Assembly: GCF_017742995.1 (NCBI RefSeq)
Contig: NZ_CP072426.1
Location: 558,001 to 622,000 of the forward strand
DNA: 64,000 bases
From: Pseudoalteromonas viridis
GTDB lineage: Bacteria; Pseudomonadota; Gammaproteobacteria; Enterobacterales; Alteromonadaceae
Direction: 5' to 3'
Each line of letters begins with the position of its first letter. Position 1 is the stretch's first letter. Made by a program: the position numbers and the translations under genes. This document shows, piece after piece, positions 26,941 through 35,527 of this stretch. The notes under the pieces are model-generated. The model was not told the DNA's origin. It saw only the letters and a program-made list of their open reading frames with translations, and made no database searches.

Positions 26941-29193
26941 GTGAACCTAGGCAACAAATACTCTTTAATCGCATCCGCGGTGGCAGCAGCCATAACCGTA
27001 TCGGGCGCTGCACAGGCGCAGCAACAAGCCACAAAGCAAGACAAAAAAGTCGAAACCATCATTGTATCGGGTACTCCTGGTGGTGCCGGTATTCGTAAGC
27101 TGGACGCCAGTTTTGCAGTTACGAACGTCGATGCCGTACAAATTGAGCGCCTGGCGCCAAAAAGCACGGCAGATCTGCTTAAATCAGTCCCTGGGATTTG
27201 GGTTGAGAGCTCAGGTGGTGAGTCTGGCGCCAACGTATTTGTACGTGGCTTTCCCGGCGGTGGCGACGCCCCATTTTTGACTGTCAGCCTGCAAGGTTCA
27301 CCTATCTACCCGGCCCCGACTTTGTCGTTCCTGGAAAACTCGTCTATTTTCCGACTTGATGAAACCATAGCTCGCATGGAAGGTCTGCGTGGCGGACCAA
27401 ACCCGGTTGTTTCAAACGGCCAGCCAGGTCTGACAACCAACTTCCACCTTAAGCGCGGCTCAGAAGATACCGAAGGCACAGTAAAATACACCACCTCTGA
27501 CTACGGCTTACAGCGTATTGATGGAGTACTCAGCGGTGAACTCAGCGACGACCTTTACTACATGATTGGTGGCTATGCAAAACGCTCTTCGGGGATCCGT
27601 GACGCGGGCTTTACCTCAGAAAAAGGCCATCAGTTTACCATAAACCTGACTAAAGAATTCGATAATGGCGAGTTCAACGTCTACACCCGTCAAACCGACG
27701 ACACCGGCGCCTGGTACCTACCAACCCCACTCAACGTTGAGGGCGTAGATGCCGGCTTTACCCAGCTGGGCACTCTGAACCGCCAGGCCGTCATTCATGT
27801 TGCCGGTCAGGACATGGAGATTGACCTAGGCGAAGGCCGTGGCTGGAAGGGTCATGTTTCCGGTGGTAGCCTGAAACTTGAGCTGGCTAACGGCTGGCAA
27901 CTGATTGATCGCTTTAGCCTGACAAACGGCGACGCAAATACCTATGGTCTGGTGCCTGACGGCGCAGCAACAAAGTTAGCCAGCGTGGCTGATGACGGTA
28001 GCAGCGCAACAGGTGCAGTGACTGGCACTGTGTACGACGGCGATACTTGGGTACAAAACTATGGCCGTTGGGTTGTCCTCAAAGACATTGAGGCATTCAC
28101 CAATGACCTAGCCATCAGTAAAGACTTTTCGTCGGTGAACAGCGCCTTTGGTATTTACACGGCAACCACCTCAGCAAAAGACTGGTGGAGCCTGGGTAAC
28201 TCTGCTTATCACGTACTTACCGCAGGCGGCGAAGCGCTCACTGGCATTGAATGTAACAGCAGCGCCGAAGGTTGTGGCTTTAATTACGACATCAACAGTA
28301 CTGGTGACGCAACCACAGTGGCGTTTTACACCACCCACAGCTACCGTGCCACCGACGCGCTCACATTGGACTTAGGCCTGCGCAGCGAAAAGCACGAAGT
28401 AGACTACTCGGTCGATGAAGGATTGGACGGCACCATAGATAAGTTTGTTACTTATGATGAGCGCAAAACCTCCTGGACTCTGGGTGCCGACTTCAAACTG
28501 GATGACCAAAGCGGTGTCTTCGCACGTATGAACAAAGGCTACAAAATGCCTTACTTCGACGATTTTCGCGACAACTACGGTGCCTATCAGGGTGGCGAGC
28601 GTCTGATCAAAGCAGTCACTCAAGCCGAGATTGGCTATAAATACATGGGCGAAAGCAGCGATGTATTCGCGACATTATTCGCCAATGAAGTACAGGGCGA
28701 CACTTTTGTGCGCAAACCAGGTGATCCCGCTGAGATCCTGACCAACGAAGCCATGGGTATTGAAGTCGATTATAACTTCAACCACAGCTCCGGTTTTAGT
28801 GTCAATATGAATGCCACCTGGCAGAAAACCGAAATCACTGAAAGTCCGAACAATGTTGGCAACGAAGCCCAGCGTCAGCCTGGCTGGCAGGTGCGCGTAA
28901 CGCCAAGCTACGAATTTGAGCTGGGTGATATGTTTGCCACCGTTTACGGAACCATTTCAGCCGTTGATGACCGCTTTGGTAACAACGAAAACACTGTGGT
29001 ACTGGATGGCTACGAGAAGTTCGATCTGGGCTTTACGCTGGAACCAACGGAGCAGGTAAAACTCATGGTATCGGTGGATAACCTAACAGATGAGCAGGGT
29101 ATCACTGAGGGCGACCCACGTAATGCCGACGCACCAAACGGCCGTTACATTATGCCGCGCAGTGTTAAACTCAGCGTTAGCTACAGCTTCTAA
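26941..29193 (+). CDS. TonB-dependent receptor of the trehalose-type locus
   Basis: An outer-membrane receptor of 750 residues from a GTG at 26941. That start has AAGGGGG 8 bases upstream and yields a clean signal peptide ending AAQA; an ATG at 26917 and the open frame to 26809 would add an unlikely leader. The mature protein has a plug domain (STADLLKSVPGIWVESSGG, then NVFVRGFPGGG) and a barrel ending in Phe (SVSYSF). A perfect LacI operator upstream and the neighbouring regulator, MFS and trehalase genes suggest import of trehalose or a larger glucoside. Confidence 0.92.
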   Translation: MNLGNKYSLIASAVAAAITVSGAAQAQQQATKQDKKVETIIVSGTPGGAGIRKLDASFAVTNVDAVQIERLAPKSTADLLKSVPGIWVESSGGESGANVFVRGFPGGGDAPFLTVSLQGSPIYPAPTLSFLENSSIFRLDETIARMEGLRGGPNPVVSNGQPGLTTNFHLKRGSEDTEGTVKYTTSDYGLQRIDGVLSGELSDDLYYMIGGYAKRSSGIRDAGFTSEKGHQFTINLTKEFDNGEFNVYTRQTDDTGAWYLPTPLNVEGVDAGFTQLGTLNRQAVIHVAGQDMEIDLGEGRGWKGHVSGGSLKLELANGWQLIDRFSLTNGDANTYGLVPDGAATKLASVADDGSSATGAVTGTVYDGDTWVQNYGRWVVLKDIEAFTNDLAISKDFSSVNSAFGIYTATTSAKDWWSLGNSAYHVLTAGGEALTGIECNSSAEGCGFNYDINSTGDATTVAFYTTHSYRATDALTLDLGLRSEKHEVDYSVDEGLDGTIDKFVTYDERKTSWTLGADFKLDDQSGVFARMNKGYKMPYFDDFRDNYGAYQGGERLIKAVTQAEIGYKYMGESSDVFATLFANEVQGDTFVRKPGDPAEILTNEAMGIEVDYNFNHSSGFSVNMNATWQKTEITESPNNVGNEAQRQPGWQVRVTPSYEFELGDMFATVYGTISAVDDRFGNNENTVVLDGYEKFDLGFTLEPTEQVKLMVSVDNLTDEQGITEGDPRNADAPNGRYIMPRSVKLSVSYSF

Positions 29194-29214
29194 TCGCCTC
29201 GTTTTAAAATCATA

Positions 29215-29245
29215 CAGCCCAGGCACTATGCTTGGGCTTTTTCGT
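29215..29245 (+). terminator. Rho-independent terminator after the TonB receptor
   Basis: AGCCCA-G-GC pairs with GC-T-TGGGCT around a short loop and is followed by TTTTTCG. It begins about 22 bases after the stop codon. Confidence 0.85.
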
Positions 29246-29319
29246 TTTTATCACTAAACTCATTAATACAATAATATGATGACTCTTTGCACTGTTTTAC
29301 TGACAAATGGGGAAATATC

Positions 29320-29511
29320 ATGAATATTGAAGACGTCCGTCACGGCGAATGGGTTGAGTATCATAAGCACCCGGTCGAGGTGCTTAGCATAGATAAACAG
29401 CACAACATGGTGACAATTTACGATGCACGTTCGCAAAGTAAGGTCGATGTGCACATTGACGAGCTGAAGGATGATCCTCAGTGTCACTGCGACTCATATT
29501 TGTATTTTTGA
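29320..29511 (+). CDS. Small protein of unknown function
   Basis: A 63-residue acidic protein (MNIEDVRHGEWVEYHKHP...). The ATG at 29320 has GGGGAA 8 bases upstream and is preferred to an in-frame TTG at 29287. The pattern of short beta strands with a CHC motif near the C-terminus is visible, but no family was recognised. It is followed by a strong bidirectional hairpin. Confidence 0.6.
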   Translation: MNIEDVRHGEWVEYHKHPVEVLSIDKQHNMVTIYDARSQSKVDVHIDELKDDPQCHCDSYLYF

Positions 29512-29542
29512 GGTATTTGGCTAAGTGTTGTTAAAGCGCATC

Positions 29543-29576
29543 CAGTAAAAGGCCGTTTGACACCCGCCTTTTACTG
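29543..29576. terminator. Bidirectional terminator between convergent genes
   Basis: CAGTAAAAGGC and GCCTTTTACTG form a perfect 11-base stem with a 12-base loop, centred between the small protein gene and the HAD gene. Confidence 0.7.
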
Positions 29577-29596
29577 AATCTTGTTAGCGCGGCTTT

Positions 29597-30232
29597 TTAA
29601 CTTAATATGCTTTCAAATACCTGCTGACGCTTAACTTGCACATCATTAAGGTAAAGGTCGGCACTGGCTACGTCATTATTATAAGCCAGGGTAAACAGAC
29701 CGGCCGCCTTTGCCGCTGTAACACCTGAGCAACTGTCCTCTATGGCCACCGCTTGATTTGGCGAAATTCCTAACGCGTCGAGCGCATGCAAATATATGGC
29801 AGGGTTCGGTTTGCCATGCTGCACCATATCCCGTGAAAAGAACCGCTCAATGTAGGCACCAATCTGTAGTTCTTGAATAGCCTGGCTGACAATTTGAGCA
29901 TCTGAGTTTGATACGACACATTGCCGAATGCCTCGCTTAGAAAACGCCTCGACCCACTCAATATTAAGGCTGAGATGCGGTGAATCTGACAAGTTTTGCA
30001 ATGCATAATCAATGGTATATTGATACCACTCAGAGTAGCGCTCTGTTCGGGTAAACCCTGCTTGTTCACACAAAGCTGAAAACACTGACACCCCTTCCAG
30101 ACCGGGAGCCAGCTCAAAGCCGTCATCCAGTTTAAGCCCAATTCGTTCATTCGCCGCTAAAATAGCCTGATAGTGCATCGACTCACTGTCAATCAAAGTA
30201 CCATCTAAATCCCACAGTACAACTTTTATCAT
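29597..30232 (-). CDS. HAD-superfamily phosphatase/phosphomutase-like protein
   Basis: A 211-residue HAD hydrolase with motif I DLDGT (nucleophile Asp8, acid/base Asp10), motif II in CVVSNSD, a conserved Lys in HGKPNP and motif III IEDSCSG. The cap domain is the helical C1 type seen in beta-phosphoglucomutase and related sugar-phosphate phosphatases. Its start overlaps the stop of the DMT transporter gene by 4 bases, so the two are translationally coupled. The substrate is unknown. Confidence 0.88.
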   Translation of the reverse strand: MIKVVLWDLDGTLIDSESMHYQAILAANERIGLKLDDGFELAPGLEGVSVFSALCEQAGFTRTERYSEWYQYTIDYALQNLSDSPHLSLNIEWVEAFSKRGIRQCVVSNSDAQIVSQAIQELQIGAYIERFFSRDMVQHGKPNPAIYLHALDALGISPNQAVAIEDSCSGVTAAKAAGLFTLAYNNDVASADLYLNDVQVKRQQVFESILS

Positions 30233-31140
30233 TGGCTGCCTCCCAGTGAAGAATCATTGATTTGTTTATTCTCAAAATGCATGAACAGCAAGTGCGATAC
30301 ACTCGACAGCACAATCAGAGCGATACCAACAAGCCCTAAGACGGACTGAGTTTGATTAAGAAAGAGGTACCCTAGAATACTGGAAAACAGGATCTGTGCG
30401 TATTCCAGTGGCATTAACTTTGATAAGTCGCTTTTGTTAAACGCAAAAAACCTGGCTGCCAGTTTAGTGATCAACAGCGCACCATAAACCATAATCAATA
30501 ACCAGCTCTGTGTATCTAGCGGAGTCCAGACAAAATACATGACTGGCAGTAAGAGCAATGCTGAGTACAAAGGCCCAAATACCATTTGAGGTATCACTTT
30601 TTCCGCATTGCCAATGCGTTTCAGATTCACATTGTAAATCACTAAAACGGTCACGGCGCACAAAGAGAATGCTAACCCTATTAACGGGCTTTCACTGTTG
30701 CCAACCTCGTTGAGCAGCTTGGGAGAAAGCATCAAAAGCACCCCTGCCAGATTCAAAATAATCGCCCCATAAACATAGTGTTTGGGCTTTTCTTTGAAAA
30801 TATAAACAGATAATACCGATGTGATCAGAGGAACAAAAAAGTTGATTGCCGTTACTTCGGCCAGACTTAGGTACTGCAAGGCATAAAAAAGGCACACAGT
30901 TGAACTGACCCCAAGCGCACCTCGATACACATGCAAAGACATGTTAGTCGGCCTGATATTCTCCCAACGCCCTTTTGAAAACAAGGTAATAGCAGCAACA
31001 GCCGCCATGACATTGACCAAAAAGACGACCTGAAATGGACTCACTGACTTCCCCAGGATCCCACCTAGCAGCAACATCAGACTAAGTATAAATGAGTCAG
31101 ACAAAATCCAACAGACTGCCGATTTTTGATTATTATCCAT
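30229..31140 (-). CDS. DMT-superfamily (EamA) transporter
   Basis: A 303-residue protein with about ten membrane helices in two EamA halves, typical of drug/metabolite exporters of the RhaT/YdcZ type. The ATG at 31140 is chosen; an in-frame TTG at 31167 gives a less likely 9-residue extension. It is first in an operon with a HAD phosphatase. The substrate is unknown. Confidence 0.85.
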   Translation of the reverse strand: MDNNQKSAVCWILSDSFILSLMLLLGGILGKSVSPFQVVFLVNVMAAVAAITLFSKGRWENIRPTNMSLHVYRGALGVSSTVCLFYALQYLSLAEVTAINFFVPLITSVLSVYIFKEKPKHYVYGAIILNLAGVLLMLSPKLLNEVGNSESPLIGLAFSLCAVTVLVIYNVNLKRIGNAEKVIPQMVFGPLYSALLLLPVMYFVWTPLDTQSWLLIMVYGALLITKLAARFFAFNKSDLSKLMPLEYAQILFSSILGYLFLNQTQSVLGLVGIALIVLSSVSHLLFMHFENKQINDSSLGGSQ

Positions 31141-31167
31141 ACACTCGCTCTTTGTAAATCCTTTCAA

Positions 31168-31684
31168 TTGAGTCCGTTAAATGAGCCCTCCGTATTCTTG
31201 ATTACGATCAAAAATACTGCGGACTTACTGTCTAGCCCCTTTTATTTGTAAGATAATTAAGCACGATAAAAAGACAGTTTCAAGTTAAATAAAAAAGCAA
31301 AAACCATCAGTACCAATAACTTAAACAAACCAAGTTGCAAAGCGTAAACCTCTGTTTAAACGATTTATAAAAACCCTTTAAGAACAGTATTATATAAAAT
31401 TTAAAATAGGCCATAAAACCACAAAAGCCACTCATGTATTGGAAAAAAATCAATAAGGTCATTTAAGAAGTTATAGGCCTCTGTCGCAACAATTTAAATT
31501 TTGCTGTACACAGGTTTAGCAACAGAAATGGAACACCGGCTATGCCTCACCAGCAATGATAAATAAACGTTTCAGAGGGAAAGTAGCGCAACTGAGCGCC
31601 GTTTGCGGCACTGTAAATAAAGCGCTTTTTTATGCGCCTATGGTGTGCTTATTTTTAGAGAGTTATAGAGAAAACAGCAATAGC
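31168..31684. other. AT-rich intergenic spacer
   Basis: About 520 bases between the DMT transporter and the secreted PLC/P1-like gene. It probably holds the transporter promoter near its left end. No convincing gene, RNA or repeat was seen. Confidence 0.5.
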
Positions 31685-31703
31685 GTGCCCAAATATTGGG
31701 CAC
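31685..31703 (-). terminator. Hairpin downstream of the secreted PLC/P1-like gene
   Basis: GTGCCCAA and TTGGGCAC form a perfect 8-base stem around a 3-base loop, 26 bases after the stop codon. The minus-strand sequence beyond has only scattered Ts, so it is an imperfect terminator. Confidence 0.5.
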
Positions 31704-31728
31704 ACTAGGCTGATAAAACACAAATACA

Positions 31729-33420
31729 CTATCGGTATTCAATCATCCATTTTGCGTTATCGTTACTTGCCTTACCGTAACGGTTCAGATGCAGCTGCTG
31801 TGTGCTGGTATCAAGCCACACATACTGATCCCAATGGGTATTTTTGAGATTCCAGACGCCACCTTGATCTATCAAATCAAACCCGGATTCTTTGGCAGAA
31901 TCCCATAGTTTGACGTAACCACTTGAAGACGCGCTGTAGCTTAGAAACAATTCAGCATTGTGACGACTGCGAAAATACACTTGCTGATCTTTGCCCGTTA
32001 CTCCCAAAAACTCAACCGGCTGTCCTCCGCTGGCTTTCAGCCTTGCGTTGTTTTCAAGCCCGGACTCGCTCGATACGCTCAGCCCTGTTTCGGCACTTTT
32101 CAGGATCATGGCCTTAGATGCGTCGGCAGGTAACTCGGGTGCCGTCCAACCGTCAGGCGCGGTTTTCCAAAATGGCGATTTCCATTTCCAGTTGTAAGGC
32201 ATGTCCATCAGCGGATCGTTCACGTCTTCGTAGCCCTCTACGGCCTCAACATTATAAAGGCACTGACGACGTTCTTCGTCTAACTGCGCAACGCGTTCAA
32301 GTTGACTCACTGTGCCCACATTCAGCTCAGCCATACACTGTTCAAGAGATTTACCTTTCCCTGATTCACCCGGTGCCAGCACATAGGTGTGATCGCGACG
32401 ACTTTCATCGTCATACCACTGACGCATCGCCGTTTCATCGAATGATAACCAGGCGTCGACCAGCATCTGAGCTTGCACACGTGCATAGCTTTCTCGCTGT
32501 TCAACCGGCATTGCCATGGTGCGGATAAACGCCGCCCAAAGGTCTTTACTGGCTTCCAGCGCCACCAGTGCGACAGGTTTCATATTGCTCGGGCGATAGC
32601 CATCCCAGCTGCCATCGGTACGTGTACCTGGGTGCCAGATCACATCACCACTTTCATAACTGATGGCATCGCCAGTTGCATGCGTGTGCTGCTCTGCACC
32701 TTCAGAGCACAAGTAGGCTTTTACCTGCCACACTTTTTCGTAGTTGTCTTCAGGCAGGCGTACAGTATGCTCCGGGCTGAATGAATCCTGGAACAGGTGT
32801 ACAGCACGGCCAAACAGGAAGTAGTTATGGTCAACCTCTACGGCACTGGCATAACCGCCGCCATCCCAGACCTTGATCTGTTTACTTTTTGCCATAGCGG
32901 CATTCACAAAGTGGTCAATAAAACGCGCCTGTCCGCGCTTGGCCGCATCGACGCCACCAGCGCCGCCCACGTCGTCATAACGGCGCATAAAATGATCTTG
33001 TTGCAGCTCGGCTGGCTCCTGAGCCACTGCGTTAAAACAATTCGGACCAGTTGGGTCGATACTCGCATTGGTGACGTTAAACCCGGCAATATCGACCCAA
33101 CGCTCACCCACAATGGCGGCAAAAATCGCGTCGTATTCTGAGTAATAGGTGTTGTCATTGCGACGATTGGCAAGAATTTTTGCGACTTCCGTTTGTGCGA
33201 TGTTCAGTTCTGTTGATTTCGCCAGGCCCTGCTCCCAGCTCAGACGGGGGTCATTCGCATCTTCCACCTTAGTGTCTTGGGCCAGCAACTCAAGCGCTGA
33301 GGTTCTGGTGAGCCATTCGTGGCCTATGGGCATAACACCGCCGCCACCTAACTGGGTAAATGCGCCGACTTGAGCACTTGCTGCAACCGCAACAATACAA
33401 GCAAGATGTTTTAACTTCAT
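31729..33420 (-). CDS. Secreted phospholipase C/P1 nuclease-like protein with beta-trefoil tail
   Basis: A 563-residue exported protein with a signal peptide ending near AQVGA. Spaced metal-ligand motifs, GHEWLTR (33-39), the IDHFVNAAM segment, VDHNYF, and HLFQDSFSPEH, recall the zinc-dependent phospholipase C/S1-P1 nuclease superfamily. The last ~125 residues (SAETGLSVSSESGLENN onward) look like a fascin/ricin-type beta-trefoil, suggesting surface or carbohydrate binding. AAGGAG lies 6 bases before the ATG. It is monocistronic. The fold assignment is by motif reading only. Confidence 0.6.
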   Translation of the reverse strand: MKLKHLACIVAVAASAQVGAFTQLGGGGVMPIGHEWLTRTSALELLAQDTKVEDANDPRLSWEQGLAKSTELNIAQTEVAKILANRRNDNTYYSEYDAIFAAIVGERWVDIAGFNVTNASIDPTGPNCFNAVAQEPAELQQDHFMRRYDDVGGAGGVDAAKRGQARFIDHFVNAAMAKSKQIKVWDGGGYASAVEVDHNYFLFGRAVHLFQDSFSPEHTVRLPEDNYEKVWQVKAYLCSEGAEQHTHATGDAISYESGDVIWHPGTRTDGSWDGYRPSNMKPVALVALEASKDLWAAFIRTMAMPVEQRESYARVQAQMLVDAWLSFDETAMRQWYDDESRRDHTYVLAPGESGKGKSLEQCMAELNVGTVSQLERVAQLDEERRQCLYNVEAVEGYEDVNDPLMDMPYNWKWKSPFWKTAPDGWTAPELPADASKAMILKSAETGLSVSSESGLENNARLKASGGQPVEFLGVTGKDQQVYFRSRHNAELFLSYSASSSGYVKLWDSAKESGFDLIDQGGVWNLKNTHWDQYVWLDTSTQQLHLNRYGKASNDNAKWMIEYR

Positions 33421-33577
33421 AATTACTCCTTAACTAATTTTGCCCACACATTGTCACACACTTGAAATATGAAATCTTTAATAAAACATAAAAAATTCAT
33501 CAAAATTGCATAGAATAGAATGTTAAGTGAACAAAAAAGCAATTTGAGTATATATTTTCATCAACATCGCATTTTTA

Positions 33578-33725
33578 AGACAGGTTAGGTGGAAGGCTCA
33601 GGCCCTGGCGACCTGATAAAGCAATGCGGTTCTTCTAAGGGAATTGTTAACAAATATCGTGGGTTAAAAAGGGTCAAGTTCGCCCTTTCCACCCACATTA
33701 TTTACCTGTCTGACACCGTCCCCGC
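33578..33725. repeat. Small inverted-repeat element, possible MITE or REP-like remnant
   Basis: AGACAGGTTAGGTGGAAGG at 33578-33596 is matched imperfectly in inverse orientation at 33684-33711 (CCTTTCCACCCAC then ACCTGTCT). The outer edge on the minus strand reads GGGGACGGTGTCAGACAGGT, like the ends of IS200/Y1-transposase-associated elements. It starts directly after the stop codon of the PhyH-family gene. A 13-base fragment, GACAGGTTAGGTG, recurs near 62746. Confidence 0.45.
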
Positions 33726-34634
33726 TCAGCGTAAATCTGCTGGCGTTGGGTAATCCGGATGCTCAACGTCTCTGTGTGACCAGACAGCCGGGATTGGTGG
33801 CTCCCACTTTTCTTCGATGAGGTTCACCAAAGTAGCCAGATCGTATTCCGGCTCGCCATAAAAAGCCTGCCAATCTGCAGGCACGTCTTTAGGATCGGCC
33901 CTTTTTATTACATGCGCCATCCATTGCTTTCTGAGTTCGGCCCATTGCGCACTTTGTTTACCACTTTCGGCTATCCCTTCAATAGGGCGCAATTCGATGT
34001 AGATCGTTCGCCGCACACCTTCGCTTCTTTTTGGCTCAGAGCTGTGCAGTATCATCATATCCTGCACCAAAATATCACCCGCTTTGGCTGGCTGCTGAAC
34101 AACACCGGGAATCTGCCAACCATGCTCACTGGATAACGTATAGATATCTAAAATTTCGTGCTGTGAGTCGGGAATATACCTTAAGCAGCCATCATCCAGG
34201 TCGGCATCATCCAGATACACGCCCACATTCAGGTACGGGTAGTTCCTTGGGTGTGGCGCGCCGTGATGCCAGGCAATGTGCGGATGAGGGTGCGGATATT
34301 TGTACACCAGATCAAGCTGCATAGGTACACAACCAAGGCCTACCATACTTTCGCATATTGCCAGCATAGTAGGACTGGCAAGCAGATCTAACACCAATTC
34401 GGGGTCATCAAAAAAGAGGTCATTGTAACGAAACAGCCTGGGCTCTCCCGATTCATTCGACAAATGGTACTGATTTCGCACCGCTCCATCTGCCAGCTCT
34501 TGTTTTGCCGAAGCTTCTAACCTGACCGACAATGCTCTGAGGCGCTGTAACAATTCTTGCGACAACGCCTGTTCAAAGCGCACAAAACCATTTTGCTCAT
34601 AAAAGCTCAATTTTTGTTTATCAATAGATGCCAT
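33726..34634 (-). CDS. Phytanoyl-CoA dioxygenase (PhyH) family protein with HxG motif
   Basis: A 302-residue double-stranded beta-helix protein of the Fe(II)/2-oxoglutarate PhyH family. The ATG at 34634 has AAAGGG 7 bases upstream. The segment VYLDDADLDDGCLRYIPDSQ is the family's core after the first iron-binding motif. That motif reads W-His123-His-Gly125 where the family has W-His-x-Asp, so the carboxylate ligand is absent. The distal His197 (MILHSSEPKRS) and 2-oxoglutarate Arg208/209 are kept. HxG/HxA is the hallmark of iron halogenases, but a non-enzymatic or unusual member is also possible. Confidence 0.82.
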   Translation of the reverse strand: MASIDKQKLSFYEQNGFVRFEQALSQELLQRLRALSVRLEASAKQELADGAVRNQYHLSNESGEPRLFRYNDLFFDDPELVLDLLASPTMLAICESMVGLGCVPMQLDLVYKYPHPHPHIAWHHGAPHPRNYPYLNVGVYLDDADLDDGCLRYIPDSQHEILDIYTLSSEHGWQIPGVVQQPAKAGDILVQDMMILHSSEPKRSEGVRRTIYIELRPIEGIAESGKQSAQWAELRKQWMAHVIKRADPKDVPADWQAFYGEPEYDLATLVNLIEEKWEPPIPAVWSHRDVEHPDYPTPADLR

Positions 34635-34730
34635 AACCAAACCCTTTGTCCTTATATATCCAATCGCTTAGCTTTGCTCATTCTGTGTAAAATTGCAATT
34701 ACGCGCGGTTACGCCAAAGTGCTGTTTTTC

Positions 34731-35423
34731 CTAAGCGAGTGATGCATTGAGTGCGCTTTGCACATGAATAGCGGTGGTGTCATAAAGGGGAATATCAACA
34801 TCGGCATCGCCAATAAGCAAGGCGATTTCAGTACAACCCAGAATAACCGCCTCAGCCCCGGACTCCTGCAACGCTTTGATGATACGTATATAATCCTGCC
34901 GCGCGCTGTCAGTCACCTTGCCAAGGCAAAGCTCCTGATAGATCACATCATGGACACGCTGCTGGCAAGGCTCCGCTGGCACACACACTTCTAAGCCGAA
35001 CTGGTCCGCCAGACGAGTGCGATAGAAAGCCTCTTGCATGGTGAAGCGCGTGCCCAGTAGTCCCACTTTCCTGATCCCGTCTCGTACCAGGGCCTGCCCG
35101 GTTGCATCCGCAATGTGCAAAAGTGGGATCTCTATCGCCTGGCGTACTTCCTCTGCAACCTTGTGCATCGTGTTGGTACAGATCAGGACAAAGTCTGCCC
35201 CAGCCGCTTCAACAGACTGAGCGGCGCGCACCAAAAGTGCGGCGGCCCCTTGCCAGTCTCCCTCTCGTTGCTGCGCTTCAACCTCTGCAAAATCAACACT
35301 GACTAATACGATTTTTGCCGAGTGCAGCCCGCCCAGTGCAGCTTTTACTCCCTCGTTCAGCAAACTGTAGTAGCTTAAGGTTGACTCCCAGCTCATGCCA
35401 CCTATCAATCCAATGGTCTTCAT
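34731..35423 (-). CDS. Aspartate/glutamate racemase family protein
   Basis: A 230-residue cofactor-independent racemase. Start at the ATG at 35423, giving MKTIGLIGGMSWEST, as in the aspartate racemase (YgeA/RacX) family, rather than the longer frame to 35501. The two catalytic cysteines are in ICTNTMHK (Cys82) and LGCTEI (Cys197). It probably interconverts D- and L-Asp or Glu or related amino acids. The neighbouring threonine aldolase on the same strand is 104 bases upstream and might be cotranscribed. Confidence 0.9.
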   Translation of the reverse strand: MKTIGLIGGMSWESTLSYYSLLNEGVKAALGGLHSAKIVLVSVDFAEVEAQQREGDWQGAAALLVRAAQSVEAAGADFVLICTNTMHKVAEEVRQAIEIPLLHIADATGQALVRDGIRKVGLLGTRFTMQEAFYRTRLADQFGLEVCVPAEPCQQRVHDVIYQELCLGKVTDSARQDYIRIIKALQESGAEAVILGCTEIALLIGDADVDIPLYDTTAIHVQSALNASLA

Positions 35424-35527
35424 TGTGTTCACCCTGTTGTATTCGTGCTTACCACACCAGACTCTCACAGATGAAACAGGATGAACAGCGGGCCAGATCA
35501 TGCAACCAAAGAAAATGTCGCCAGTCG

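Noticed and set aside
26703..27233. 176-codon frame antisense to the TonB receptor start
   Set aside because: It overlaps the receptor signal peptide and plug and the LacI operator; the composition is that of the complementary strand of a real gene.
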